From NCBI GenBank assembly GCA_963753245.1, contig CAVWBK010000002.1, positions 1 to 64,000 of the forward strand: a DNA stretch of 64,000 nucleotides, read 5' to 3'. Position 1 is the stretch's first letter. Each line of letters starts with the position of its first letter. A program made the translations under genes and the position numbers. Under the pieces are notes generated by a model that was not told where the DNA came from, ran no database searches, and saw only the letters and a program-made list of their open reading frames with translations. The DNA is from VRUE01 sp963753245 (GTDB taxonomy: Bacteria > Actinomycetota > Thermoleophilia > Solirubrobacterales > 70-9). This document shows, one piece after another, positions 51,705 through 61,002 of the stretch.

Positions 51705-52136
51705 ATGGGCGCCGAAGGGTTCGACGAAATCGGGCCGATCGACTACCTACTCGTCGAGTGTCCTGGACGCCAGCCGACGGGCGAGGCGGCACCGCTTCTG
51801 GTCGACCGCGGCCTTTATTCGCATCCTCGACCTCGCCTTCTTCAGCAAGGCCGCCGATGGCTCGGTCACAAGGCGGGAGGTTTCCGATCTTGGTGACGAG
51901 GTGGCGGCATTCGCAAGCTTCGAAGGGGCCTCCTCGGGCGTGCTGTCAGAGGAGCACCGAGGACGCCGGCAGTGTGCTCGAGACCGGGACATCGGCGGCG
52001 CTGCTCGCCTATGAGAACTGTTGGGCGGGCCCCTTTGCAGGTGCTGTTCGCCACTCGGGCGGCCAAACTGGTCGCGTCTGGGCGAATCCCAATCCAAGCC
52101 ATGCTGGCCGCCCTGGACGCGGCGGAAGCGGCCTGA
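51705..52136 (+). pseudogene. DUF6325-like protein, broken by three indels
   Basis: The start frame reads GFDEIGPIDYLLVECPGRQP and TGEAAPLLVDRG. Near 51815 it moves to another frame: IRILDLAFFSKAADGSVTRR and SDLGDEVAAFASFEGASSG. Near 51958 it moves again: EDAGSVLETGTSAALLAYEN and WAGPFAGAVRHSGGQ, and near 52067 to LVASGRIPIQAMLAALDAAE, ending at a TGA (52134). Joined, it is about 145 residues and matches the DUF6325 family, small membrane-associated proteins encoded next to SHOCT proteins. No stop interrupts the corrected frame. Confidence 0.72.
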
Positions 52137-52154
52137 AGCGAAAGGAAACCAGCC

Positions 52155-52400
52155 ATGCCGGGACTACTGAGAGGCATCGCGCGGACGGCTGCAATTGCCG
52201 GGACCGCGACCGCGGTGAGCAACCGCGTCTCCAAACGCCAGGGCGAGCGCTGGGCGCAACAGGAGGCGCCACCGCAAGAACAGGCGCCTGCCGCTGCCCC
52301 CTCGATGCTCGACCAGCTCAAGCAGCTGGGCGAACTCAAAGACCAGGGCGTCCTCACCGAGGGGGAGTTCGCCGCCCAGAAGGCCAAGCTTCTCGGCTAG
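52155..52400 (+). CDS. SHOCT-domain protein
   Basis: An 81-residue protein with an N-terminal helix (RGIARTAAIAGTATAVSNRV) and a C-terminal SHOCT motif, MLDQLKQLGELKDQGVLTEG followed by EFAAQKAKLLG, about 27 residues. SHOCT motifs are oligomerisation elements often paired with DUF6325 in actinobacteria. It follows the DUF6325-like gene by 18 bp. Confidence 0.85.
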   Translation: MPGLLRGIARTAAIAGTATAVSNRVSKRQGERWAQQEAPPQEQAPAAAPSMLDQLKQLGELKDQGVLTEGEFAAQKAKLLG

Positions 52401-52550
52401 GCCGGGCGACGCAGAGGTGGTCCTGAGTCCCGACCACTCTCCATTCGCGGATCTCCTTTTTCTGGCTCCGTCGACCTCCTGGCGAGGCAGCGCTTAGACG
52501 TTCGTTCGAGAACGGTCCCGGTCGTCGATCCCCTGTGGAACGCTGAGGGC

Positions 52551-53942
52551 ATGTCGCGAGCCGTGTCCGCCCAGCGGATCCCGAGCCACCACAAGGCGCG
52601 CGCTTGGTCACCCGAGGGCGCCTCGGCGACCCTCAGGTTCGCGGTGTCGCTCGGGTTGACCGCTGCTTACGTGGCGTTTGCCGTCTGGGCCTCGTCTCCA
52701 TGGCGGGCAGAGCTGCGCGATGCGATCGGCCCGGTTATGGCCTGGGTGATCCCGATCTTCCTCGCCTACGTCCCGGCCGTGCTGATCGGCTTCATGGTCT
52801 TCACGCTGATCACGCTGCGATACCGCGTCCCATCTCTGGATCCGCCCAGTGGCCCGTGGCCGCAAGGCGAGTGGCCGCCAGTGACGGTCGTGACCGCCGC
52901 TCGCAACGAGGAGTTGGGCATCGGGCCGACTCTGGAGCGGATCGCGGACCTCACCTACGGCGGGCCGCTGGTCGTGATCCTTGCCGACAACAATTCCTCC
53001 GACCGCACCGTCAAGGTCGCGGAGGAGACGGCGCGGCGTGGCGGTCTGAAGCTGCGGGTCATCTTCGAGGGGCAGGCGGGAAAGTGGCGGGCGCTGAACA
53101 TGGCGTTGGAGAGCGTCGAGACCTCGATCGTCGTCACCGTCGACGCCGACACGCTCCTGCACCCGGACGCTCTGAGGTATCTGGTCAGCAGGCTGATGAC
53201 CGAGCCCGGGGGGCAGCACGTGTGCGCCTGCGCGGGCGCCCTGGTCGTCGAGGACCCGACGCGCAACCTGCTGACCAGGATGCAGAGCTGGGACTACAGG
53301 CTCGGGATCAACGGGATCAAGCGAATGCAGGCGGCCTACCAGAGCACCCTCGTCGCCCAAGGCGCCTTCTCCGCCTACCGGACGGAGGACGTTCGCGCCG
53401 TGGGGGGCTGGCCGGACGCGATCGGCGAGGACATCGTCCTCACCTGGTCAATGATGGCGTCGCGCGGGGTCGTCGAGTACGAGCCGTGCGCGCTCGGTGC
53501 CACCGCCGCGCCAGAGCGGGCTCGCCCGCTCATGCGTCAACGATCGCGCTGGGCGCAGGGAATGCTCGAGGGCCTTCAGCGCAACCCGCCAACCCAGCAG
53601 CCGAGAGCCTTGGCGGGGTTCGTCTGCGGGATCGACTATCTCGTCCCCTTCCTCGACATCGGCTATGTCTTCTTCTGGGTGCCGGGCATCGTTCTCTTCA
53701 TCGCGGGCTATCCACTCATTTTCTCGTGGTGGTCGATGCTGATGCTGCCGATCACTCTCGTCATCTACGGGCTGCTGCGCCGCTGGCAGGAGCGGCACGT
53801 CTTCCGTCGCCTCGGGTTCCACCCCCAGCACGACGGCTTCGGTTTCCTGGGCTACCTGTTCGGCTATCGGGCGATCGTCTCGCCAGCTGCCCTGCGCGGC
53901 TACATCGAATACCTGACCGGGGCCCGACGACGCTGGAAATAG
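52551..53942 (+). CDS. GT2 processive glycosyltransferase (poly-GlcNAc/cellulose synthase-like)
   Basis: A 463-residue membrane enzyme. The N-terminal helices (FAVSLGLTAAYVAFAVWASSP and AWVIPIFLAYVPAVLIGFMVF) precede a GT-A domain with VTVVTAARNEELGIGPTLER, VVILADNNSSDRTVKVAEET and VVTVDADTLLHPDALRYLV (the D-x-D). The acceptor motif is AIGEDIVLTWSMMASRG, and the processive Q-x-x-R-W motif is MRQRSRWAQGM. C-terminal helices follow. It resembles PgaC/IcaA-type synthases of beta-linked polymers. No PgaD or BcsB partner is near, so its product is unknown. Confidence 0.9.
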   Translation: MSRAVSAQRIPSHHKARAWSPEGASATLRFAVSLGLTAAYVAFAVWASSPWRAELRDAIGPVMAWVIPIFLAYVPAVLIGFMVFTLITLRYRVPSLDPPSGPWPQGEWPPVTVVTAARNEELGIGPTLERIADLTYGGPLVVILADNNSSDRTVKVAEETARRGGLKLRVIFEGQAGKWRALNMALESVETSIVVTVDADTLLHPDALRYLVSRLMTEPGGQHVCACAGALVVEDPTRNLLTRMQSWDYRLGINGIKRMQAAYQSTLVAQGAFSAYRTEDVRAVGGWPDAIGEDIVLTWSMMASRGVVEYEPCALGATAAPERARPLMRQRSRWAQGMLEGLQRNPPTQQPRALAGFVCGIDYLVPFLDIGYVFFWVPGIVLFIAGYPLIFSWWSMLMLPITLVIYGLLRRWQERHVFRRLGFHPQHDGFGFLGYLFGYRAIVSPAALRGYIEYLTGARRRWK

Positions 53943-55189
53943 CGTGTGGCGCGAACGGACAAACGGTATAGGTGACCTTGGCCGCCACCGGAACCCTACG
54001 CGCAGGCTTTACCTCCCGCCGCGCAGGAATTGGTTAACTCAGCAAGGTGATTCACTCGTCGGCGCCATCTAGCCTCGATCCTCCGTTTTCACCCCACCTG
54101 GTGTGATCGGGGGACTTGAAGTAGGTAACGGCGCCGAGGCGGTTCAGCGGAACCTCTCGGCGCTCCCTTCGGCGTCGGTCGCGGTCGAATTGGGGTGTTC
54201 CTGCCCATTCGCGGGCAGGTTGAGATCGGCGGGTTGTAGTGATCCTGCCGCTCGGGGCTCAAAGCGACCTCTAGCGCCCGCAGCCGTGCGAATGCCGCCG
54301 TCAGCGCCTCGGCCCACGGCCAGGCGCGCTACAGCCGCAGTGCGATGCGCCTGGCCGAGCGCACGATCCGCCCGGCGACATGCAGCAGGCGCTGGCGAAT
54401 GCGCTTGGGCTCAGCGAGGGCGAGCTCGTCGGTCAGGCAGAGCAGGACGCCCCAGCGTCGTGACCGCACGATCGTGACCTGCGTCTCAAGGGGAGGCGAG
54501 GCGCGCGGTGGTTACGCCGACATCGAGCTGACAGAGCGAGTTCGTGTATCTGGTCTGGATCACGTACCTGCGTCCGTTGACGTAGTCCACGCCGTCCAAG
54601 ACCACCGCGGTTTCGGCGACCTGTGGAGCGAGCCGCCGCCGATCGAGCCGGTGCTAGCGCCGACGAGCCAGCCGTCGAAGAGGCCTGGCGAAAAGGGCTT
54701 GTTCACGGTCACATTCGATGAGGGTTTGGGCCATGCCGAAATGGTCTCGACTGGCGCGGAGAGCAACCCCTTTGTGCAACTGCCACCGTCCAAACCGAGC
54801 GTGGAGAAAAGGGCTCAGCTGACGCTCGCAAATCGCGCGGAGAGGAAGTGCCGGAGCACTGCGGGCTGACCGGACCCCCTTCATCGGTCTGATCTGGTCG
54901 GGCCAATCTCAGGGGGCCCGGGCCAACTGATCAAAGATTCGCGTGGTTTGTGCGATACGGCGGCACCGGTAGCCCGATCGGCTTCGGGGGCTCCCCGAAA
55001 GGCGCCGCGGCAGGCGCCGTGCGGCGGCCGGCGCGCTTTGCTCGAAGTCCGGTTCGAGGAGAAGAGGATCGGCCGGTTCGCTTAGCTGCGCTTTGGGTCT
55101 CTGGCAAGTCCGCACCTGGGCGGATCGATCGGGCTAGGAACTCCCTGCATGCCCGAGATCTGTTCGGCGCCAGAGAATCTCGCCTTGTA
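53943..55189. other. Gene-poor 1.25-kb stretch
   Basis: Overlapping frames on both strands are open up to about 175 codons but have random, Arg/Ser/Pro-rich composition. The plus-strand frame 54345-54869 includes FTVTFDEGLGHAEMVSTGAE, and the minus-strand frame 54560-54793 VTVNKPFSPGLFDGWLVGAS; neither matches a family I know. It may be decayed sequence, in line with the integrase remnant 3 kb away. Confidence 0.45.
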
Positions 55190-57712
55190 TCAGCAGATGG
55201 TGCCCTCCGTGACTGTGACCGTATCGCTTCCAGTTTCGCCGTTTCCGTCAGTGGCTACCACTTTGACGTGGTGGGTGACAATTTCGCATCCGCCGCTCAG
55301 GGTCCGCGTAAAGGACTGTTCGTTGCTGAGGAAGCCGTCCGGTTCGTCGCTCCAGCTGTATTTGAACGGCGGTTCTCCTTCGGCGACCGCGCTGAAGTGG
55401 ACTTCTGTCTGCGGCTCGAAACTTTCTCCGTTTGCCGGGCTCGTGATGCCCACGCTCGGACCTTTCACCGGCGGGCCGATTTTCACTTTGATCGAGGCGC
55501 TGGCGCTCAGGTGCGCGTCGTTGGTCACGGTCAGCGTCACCGTGTGTTCACCTTCTGTCGGGATCCGGTAGCGCAGCAGCGCGGCGCCCGTGCCGACCTG
55601 CGTGCCGTCCACCGACCACGTCGCTCGTGCGTCCAGGTCACCCTGACTCGGGTCCGACGCCGCGCCGCGGAAGTTGATCACCTGGTTTGAGCCGAAGGTC
55701 GCCCCTTCCCCGGGCGATTCAATCTTCGCCACAGGCGGGCGGGCTATGACGTTAACCCTGACGGCGTTCGAGACCGCATAGCCGCCGACCGAATCCTTGA
55801 CTTCGGCGGAGATTGTGTGCACGCCTGGGCTGAGGTGGGTGGTGGTCAGCACGTTACCCGTTCCGATCGACCCGTCACGATCGGAGCTCCAGTGGACCTC
55901 GCCGTCGGGGATATAGCCGTCGAACAGGTCTTCGCCCTGCAGCACGAACGTCGCCGGCGCTCCCCAGAAGACGGTGCTTTCCGCCGCCGGGTAGGAGATG
56001 TGCACCTGCGGGCGGGCATCGGGCACGCAGGCGTCGCTTTCGTTCGACCAGTAGGGCTGCACTGCCACGCCCCCGGGGGCAAGGCGTGTGTACTTACCCC
56101 ACGGAGCGATGTTGCCCTCCTCGCAGATGTCAGAGATCTCCCCGTCCTCCCAGATCGGCTCCTTCAGCGGGTCTGCCCAGCTCAGGAACGGATAGGGATC
56201 GGTCGCTGCCTCGACGAACTCGTGCGAGGCCCGCTCGGTGGCTGTGTCGATTACGGCGTGGTACTGGGAGCTTTCGTGGTTGTGATTCAGGTTGGCGAGA
56301 CTCGGTACCTTGATGATGAAAAACGGCAGCGCCGGGTGCACGAGGAAGGGGAAGAGGATGCCCTCGGTCGGCGCGAAGGCGTGGTATCCGGCCCATTCGC
56401 TCCCGTCAACTTCGCTTTCGTCTACGAAGATCGCGTAAATAGGGTCGTTGTCGGAGAAGCGCCACCAGTAGTCGGGCTCGCCGTGGCTGAAGCGATGCGT
56501 GAGTACGAGCCATGCCACGTCGAACACGTCCCACGAGCCCACGTTGGCATCCGGCTTGTCGCTGTCGATCTCGTAGCCCTGCAGGTTTCCCCGCCCGACG
56601 CCGTACTGTGCGAGCGGTTCCCAGAATCTGCCCGAGGAGGGGTCGGCGAATTCATCGCCTGTGAAGTCCTCGAGCGCATGGTTGAGAGAACTGACGACGT
56701 CGGTGTGTTCGGAAAAGCGTGGGCCCCAGTAGATGGCCCAGACCGACGGATGGCCGCTGACCGGCCCCGACAGACCAGGAATCAGGCAATTGAGCCCCAA
56801 GCCGCAGCGGATTGGATTCGCGGGCACGTCGGAGGCATTGGCTTTGCCAACCCGTTTCGGGGGCAGCAGACTGGCCGGATGGTAGTTGCCGGGCGGTTCG
56901 AGCTGTGCGGGTGAGAGCGTCGTCTTTTGGAGGCGCACCGTACTCACCAGCGTGATCCAGTGCTTGCCTTTGAGATCTTCCACGCGGAGCGGGATCTGAT
57001 CCGCCCGCGCGCCGAGCACCCGCCCGAGCGTGCCCGATCCCGCGTGGCGCATCGCGCCAGAGAGCAGTCCGCGGACGGCCGCCGGCGGCCTCGGGAGAGA
57101 CGCCGCGTACCACAGCCGCTCGCGCAGCTTGCCCTGACGCAGTTCGAACGCGTGCGCGGTGAGAGACCCGACCCGCATCGTCGACGGGAGCGCCCGCAGC
57201 CGCGCCCGTGGCTGCTTCAAGGGCCCGGGGGCGCTTGGCGCTGCGCCGCCCGGTGGAGAAGGGAGGCTGGACGGCTGGGCCTTCTGCAGCAGCGCGAGTT
57301 CGGCCTCGTATTCGGAGAGCGCGCGGCGCAGCGGCACTCGCTGGTAGCGGCGGTGGGGTGGATCGAGCAGCACGAGTTCAAGGCCGTGGTAGCGGATGAT
57401 CGTTCCAACCTGCGGCTTGGGCCGATGACCGCCATGGACCCGCCCGCCGCGGCGCTGGGGGGCGAGCAGTTCATAGCGGAGGCCCTGCCCCGAGACGGTT
57501 AGCACCGCCGTCGATTCGCCCGCCCGCTGTTCGATCCGGTAGGCGGACTGGGAGGCTGAGGCGCCGGCCGGGCACAAGCAGGCGGCGAACCAGGAAGCGA
57601 CAATAACGGCAGCACCCACGGCACCAACAGTGCCTACGGTCGCCGGAACTCCCGTGCGCCGGGTCCGGGTTGCGACTCTCCCGCGACCAAGGTCGCAGCT
57701 GCCTCTGGACAC
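55190..57712 (-). CDS. Large secreted protein with HEFxEAxTDP motif and PKD-like repeats
   Basis: An 840-residue exported protein with a late signal helix (VGAVGAAVIVASWFAACLCP, about 30-49). Region about 50-290 is strand-rich with basic linkers. Region about 310-570 has SVWAIYWGPRFSEHTDVV, VGSWDVFDVAWLVLTHRFSH and ERASHEFVEAATDPYPFLSW. SHEFVEAATDP carries His-Glu-x-x-Glu and TDP, a zinc-site-like motif in some secreted hydrolases. PKD/Ig-like repeats follow: GEVHWSSDRDGSIGTGNVLT, DPSQGDLDARATWSVDGTQV and FKYSWSDEPDGFLSNEQSFT. The C-terminus is IC. A protease-like or adhesive role is inferred, not shown. Confidence 0.75.
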   Translation of the reverse strand: MSRGSCDLGRGRVATRTRRTGVPATVGTVGAVGAAVIVASWFAACLCPAGASASQSAYRIEQRAGESTAVLTVSGQGLRYELLAPQRRGGRVHGGHRPKPQVGTIIRYHGLELVLLDPPHRRYQRVPLRRALSEYEAELALLQKAQPSSLPSPPGGAAPSAPGPLKQPRARLRALPSTMRVGSLTAHAFELRQGKLRERLWYAASLPRPPAAVRGLLSGAMRHAGSGTLGRVLGARADQIPLRVEDLKGKHWITLVSTVRLQKTTLSPAQLEPPGNYHPASLLPPKRVGKANASDVPANPIRCGLGLNCLIPGLSGPVSGHPSVWAIYWGPRFSEHTDVVSSLNHALEDFTGDEFADPSSGRFWEPLAQYGVGRGNLQGYEIDSDKPDANVGSWDVFDVAWLVLTHRFSHGEPDYWWRFSDNDPIYAIFVDESEVDGSEWAGYHAFAPTEGILFPFLVHPALPFFIIKVPSLANLNHNHESSQYHAVIDTATERASHEFVEAATDPYPFLSWADPLKEPIWEDGEISDICEEGNIAPWGKYTRLAPGGVAVQPYWSNESDACVPDARPQVHISYPAAESTVFWGAPATFVLQGEDLFDGYIPDGEVHWSSDRDGSIGTGNVLTTTHLSPGVHTISAEVKDSVGGYAVSNAVRVNVIARPPVAKIESPGEGATFGSNQVINFRGAASDPSQGDLDARATWSVDGTQVGTGAALLRYRIPTEGEHTVTLTVTNDAHLSASASIKVKIGPPVKGPSVGITSPANGESFEPQTEVHFSAVAEGEPPFKYSWSDEPDGFLSNEQSFTRTLSGGCEIVTHHVKVVATDGNGETGSDTVTVTEGTIC

Positions 57713-57789
57713 GGGATGAGGCTACCGCCACGCGCGCGTGCCAGTCAATAGCGAGCGCCCAGCTTTCGCGGCACAGGCCGGAGCACCGG

Positions 57790-57930
57790 CAGTGGAGAGG
57801 AGCTGGTCTTCGGGCGCTCAGCCCGGCATGCTTTCTACGCCGCCACTGCTCGTGTCTATCACTCTGCGACGACTTTCGACACTTACGGCCATCTGCTGCC
57901 GGGCAGCCACGACGAGGTGAGGGAGCCGAA
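57790..57930 (+). pseudogene. Tyrosine recombinase (integrase) C-terminal remnant
   Basis: In plus-strand frame the sequence reads RTGEELVFGRSARHAFYAAT and HSATTFDTYGHLLPGSHDEV. GEELVFGR and MGHSSxxTTxDxYGHLLPG are adjacent pieces of phage-type integrases, but about 60 residues with the catalytic Arg and His that should lie between them are missing, and the N-terminus is gone. The TFDTYGHLLPG stretch keeps the catalytic-Tyr region. It is next to a VapBC pair, suggesting past insertion of a mobile element. Confidence 0.65.
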
Positions 57931-58009
57931 GGACGTCTACCTGTCCAAGAAGCCGCTAGCCACGCTCGCCCGATTGGCGCTTCAAAGAGGCGCCAGATCG
58001 GGGCCTCGC

Positions 58010-58432
58010 TCAGGCGTCGGCCGGAAGTATCTCGAAAGCCCCGCCCTGCAGCGGCCGCACGGCGCGGAAGTGGCGCTCGTCGAAGCTGAACAGCCGTTGC
58101 GTCTCATAGCGAGCTGCCAGCACCACAATCGAGCAATCCGCCAGTCCAAGGTCAAGGTCCGTGTAGCGAAGCTCTAAATCCTGCACCACCTGGTAGTCCT
58201 CGGGCTCGAGGGACTCTGCGTCATAGCGACGCGCCGCGAGATCGCTGAGGAAGGCCCTTCTTGCGGCGCTGCCGAAGCGTTTGCCCAGCAGGTAGTCGAC
58301 CTCTGCAGTAACCGTTGCGGGGACGATCAGGGAACCGGGCTCGGCTCTCAGGATCTCCAGTAGTGCTTCCCTTTGCGGCTCCTTGGAGTCGGCAAGCGCG
58401 ACAAGCGGTGCTGCGTCGAGGATCAGGGTCAC
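58010..58432 (-). CDS. PIN-domain toxin (VapC-like)
   Basis: A 140-residue RNase-fold protein. Acidic active-site residues appear in MTLILDAAPLVALADS (Asp6), VPATVTAEVDYLLGKRFG (Glu44) and LGLADCSIVVLAARY (Asp98), with SFDERHFRAV near the end. These match the four-acid metal site of VapC toxins, which cut tRNA or rRNA. Its start overlaps the antitoxin gene's stop by 4 bp. Length is typical. Confidence 0.9.
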   Translation of the reverse strand: MTLILDAAPLVALADSKEPQREALLEILRAEPGSLIVPATVTAEVDYLLGKRFGSAARRAFLSDLAARRYDAESLEPEDYQVVQDLELRYTDLDLGLADCSIVVLAARYETQRLFSFDERHFRAVRPLQGGAFEILPADA

Positions 58433-58665
58433 TCGCCGAAGCCGCGCATCAGCTCATCTCTGGGGATCTTCGAGAGCGGACGTGGATCGCTGTCGATTCG
58501 CTGGAAATTCCCGGCAAGGGCAAAATTGCGATCGCCGTGGGACTCGGGGCGGTATGCGGCGATCGCATCGCGGACGATCTCGGCCTGAGGGCGCTTCTCT
58601 TCGCGCGCCAGCCGCGCCAGCCGCTCAGCTCCATTCTCGTCGAGATAGATGCTCGTCTTGCGCAT
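58429..58665 (-). CDS. Ribbon-helix-helix antitoxin (VapB-like)
   Basis: A 78-residue antitoxin. MRKTSIYLDENGAERLARLA is the ribbon strand and first helix, EEKRPQAEIVRDAIAAYRPE the second. The C-terminal part, DSDPRPLSKIPRDELMRGFG, should wrap the PIN toxin. ATG at 58665 is preferred over 58683 because conserved RHH sequence begins there. The pair most likely represses its own promoter, as these modules do. Confidence 0.85.
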   Translation of the reverse strand: MRKTSIYLDENGAERLARLAREEKRPQAEIVRDAIAAYRPESHGDRNFALAGNFQRIDSDPRPLSKIPRDELMRGFGE

Positions 58666-58774
58666 GTTGAGAGTGTAGGGCACACGTAGGGCACCGTGGG
58701 GCCCCAGCGCGTTACTTATGTCTCACTGGCGCACGGGAGTCTTTTTCCCCCATACCCCTCAATAGGCTGGGTTG

Positions 58775-60295
58775 GTGAGCGATTTCAGCGAGGCCCTAGA
58801 GGCGGCCCTGGCGGGCGGCCCCGAGCGTCACCACGAGAAGACCGCGGCGCAGGGCAAGCTCGCGGTGCGCGAGCGGGTCAAGCGCCTGATCGATCCCGGC
58901 ACGCTCTCCGAGGAAGCCCTGCTCGCCAACTGGGAGGCTGAGGGGCTGGGTGCCGATGGCGTCCTCACCGCGCTCGCGCAGATCGACGGGCGCCGCATCG
59001 CCCTGATGGCCAATGATCCGACCGTCAAGGCCGGCTCCTGGGGCCCAAAGACGGTCGAGAAGATCCTCCGCATCCAGGAACGGGCGCTCTCGCTGGGCGT
59101 GCCGATGGTCTACCTGGTCGATTCGGCCGGGGCGCGGATCACCGATCAGGTGCAGATGTTCCCCGGACGCCGGGGCGCGGGGCGGATCTTCCACAACCAG
59201 GTGCGCCTCTCGGGCCAGGTACCCCAGCTCTGCCTGCTCCTTGGCCCGAGCGCGGCCGGTGGCGCCTACATCCCCGCCTTCTGTGATGTGGTGATCATGC
59301 GCGAGGGCAACGCCTCGATGTATCTGGGCTCACCGCGGATGGCCGAGATGGTGATCGGCGAGACGGTGACGCTCGAGGAGATGGGCGGCGCGAAGATGCA
59401 CACCGGCGTCTCTGGTTGCGGACACTTCCTGGTCAAAAGCGATGAGGAGGCGATCGAACTGGCCCAGAACTATCTCTCCTTCATGCCGAGCAGCTGGCGC
59501 GCCGACCCGCCCCAGAGCGCCCCCGTCGCGCCCACCTCCCAGACACCGATCGCCTCGATCGTGCCCGCCGATGAGAACCAGCCCTTCGACATGCGCGAGG
59601 TGCTCGACTCGCTGCTCGACGGCGACTCCTTCCTCGAGGTCCACAAGCGCTGGGCCAAGGAGCTCCTGGTCGGCTACGGGCGCCTGGAGGGGCGCGCGAT
59701 CGGGATCATCGCCAACCAGCCCAAGCAAAAAGGCGGCGTCCTCTTCGTCGACTCCGCCGATAAGGCCGCCCGCTTCATCCAGACCTGCAACGCCTTCAAC
59801 ATCCCGCTGCTCTTTCTCGCCGATGTACCGGGCTTCATGATCGGCACCGCGGTCGAGCGCCAGGGGATCATCCGCCACGGCGCCAAGATGATCAGCGCCG
59901 TCTCAGAAGCGACGGTGCCAAAGCTCTCGGTGATCGTCCGCAAGGCCTACGGCGCGGGTCTCTACGCGATGGCGGGTCCGGCCTTTGAGCCCGATTGCTG
60001 CATCGCCCTGCCGAGCGCCTCGATCGCCGTGATGGGTCCCCAGGCGGCGGTCAACGCCGTCTTTTACAACCAGATCCAGGCAATCGAGGATGCGGCCGAG
60101 CGCGCGGCCTTCGTCGCCGCCAAACGCGCGGCCTACGCCGCCGATATCGACATCCTCCACCTCGCCTCTGAGCTGGTCGTCGACGCGGTGATCGAGCCCG
60201 AGGCGCTGCGCGGCGAGCTGATCGCTCGCTTCGCCTTCGCCGCCGGCAAGGATCGCGCCTTCGCCGAGCGCCGCAATCCGATCACCCCGGCCTGA
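58775..60295 (+). CDS. Acyl-CoA carboxylase carboxyltransferase (beta) subunit
   Basis: A 506-residue crotonase-fold carboxyltransferase. VYLVDSAGARITDQVQMFPG and FHNQVRLSGQVPQLCLLLGP belong to the N-terminal half, GPSAAGGAYIPAFCDVVIMR to the oxyanion hole, and FDMREVLDSLLDGDSFLEVH and LPLLFLADVPGFMIGTAVER-like sequence (IPLLFLADVPGFMIGTAVER) to the C-terminal half. It carboxylates propionyl-, acetyl- or methylcrotonyl-CoA with a biotinylated alpha subunit, which is not in the window. GTG at 58775 starts the protein (MSDFSEALEAAL). Confidence 0.94.
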   Translation: MSDFSEALEAALAGGPERHHEKTAAQGKLAVRERVKRLIDPGTLSEEALLANWEAEGLGADGVLTALAQIDGRRIALMANDPTVKAGSWGPKTVEKILRIQERALSLGVPMVYLVDSAGARITDQVQMFPGRRGAGRIFHNQVRLSGQVPQLCLLLGPSAAGGAYIPAFCDVVIMREGNASMYLGSPRMAEMVIGETVTLEEMGGAKMHTGVSGCGHFLVKSDEEAIELAQNYLSFMPSSWRADPPQSAPVAPTSQTPIASIVPADENQPFDMREVLDSLLDGDSFLEVHKRWAKELLVGYGRLEGRAIGIIANQPKQKGGVLFVDSADKAARFIQTCNAFNIPLLFLADVPGFMIGTAVERQGIIRHGAKMISAVSEATVPKLSVIVRKAYGAGLYAMAGPAFEPDCCIALPSASIAVMGPQAAVNAVFYNQIQAIEDAAERAAFVAAKRAAYAADIDILHLASELVVDAVIEPEALRGELIARFAFAAGKDRAFAERRNPITPA

Positions 60296-60333
60296 TCTGG
60301 AAATCCGGGCGCCGGCGTCGCTACCGTTTAGCG

Positions 60334-61002
60334 ATGTCTGATCGACTCAGGTGGCCGCTTGCGGGCGCCCTACTGTGCGCGGCATCGCTCGCGCTTTTGG
60401 CCCTGCTCGCCTACGGGGTCGATCCGACGCGGGTGCTCGATAACGAACTGCTGGCGCGAATCTCAGCCCATCAGGAATCGACCCCCGGCGGCTGGGCGGA
60501 AGTGATCGTCCACCTCGGCGACCCGCTGCCGCTGATCTGCCTGCTCGCCGGCGCCTGTGCGATCGCCCTGGCGCGGGGTCGGAGCGATCTCGCGCTCGCC
60601 GCGGTGGCGGCGGTCGCCGGCGCCAACCTCACCACCGAGACGCTCAAGCAGGTGCTCGCCCACCCCAAGGCGCAGGAGCTCCTGGGCACCGACGGCCATC
60701 CGGTGGCGCTCGCCTTTCCCAGCGGCCACGCCACCGCGGCGGCCTCGATCGTCGTCGCCTTTGGCTTCGTCGTTCCCCGCGCACTGCTGCCGCTGACCCT
60801 CGGCCTCGGCGCGATTGTGGCGATCGCGGTCGGCTGCTCGGTGGTCCTCCTCGCCTGGCATCACCCAAGCGATGTCCTCGGTGGTTATCTGGTTGCCGCC
60901 GGCTGGGGCTTTGCCGTACTCACGCTCCTGCGCGCGCGGGAACTGCGGCGGGCGCGGGAGGGCGCCCTCAATTCCTCTCCAGGTCCGCTGCCATCGCGGT
61001 GA
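60334..61002 (+). CDS. PAP2-superfamily phosphatase, membrane
   Basis: A 222-residue membrane phosphatase with about six helices. The three PAP2 motifs are KQVLAHPKA (weak motif 1), FPSGHATAAASIVVAFGF (PSGH with catalytic His) and VLLAWHHPSDVLGGYLVAAG (motif 3 with H-x-x-x-D). It dephosphorylates a lipid pyrophosphate such as undecaprenyl pyrophosphate or phosphatidate. It overlaps the convergent synthetase gene by 35 bp. Confidence 0.9.
   Translation: MSDRLRWPLAGALLCAASLALLALLAYGVDPTRVLDNELLARISAHQESTPGGWAEVIVHLGDPLPLICLLAGACAIALARGRSDLALAAVAAVAGANLTTETLKQVLAHPKAQELLGTDGHPVALAFPSGHATAAASIVVAFGFVVPRALLPLTLGLGAIVAIAVGCSVVLLAWHHPSDVLGGYLVAAGWGFAVLTLLRARELRRAREGALNSSPGPLPSR

Noticed and set aside
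54345..54869. 174-codon frame in the gene-poor stretch
   Set aside because: No recognisable domain; competing frames on both strands are equally open.
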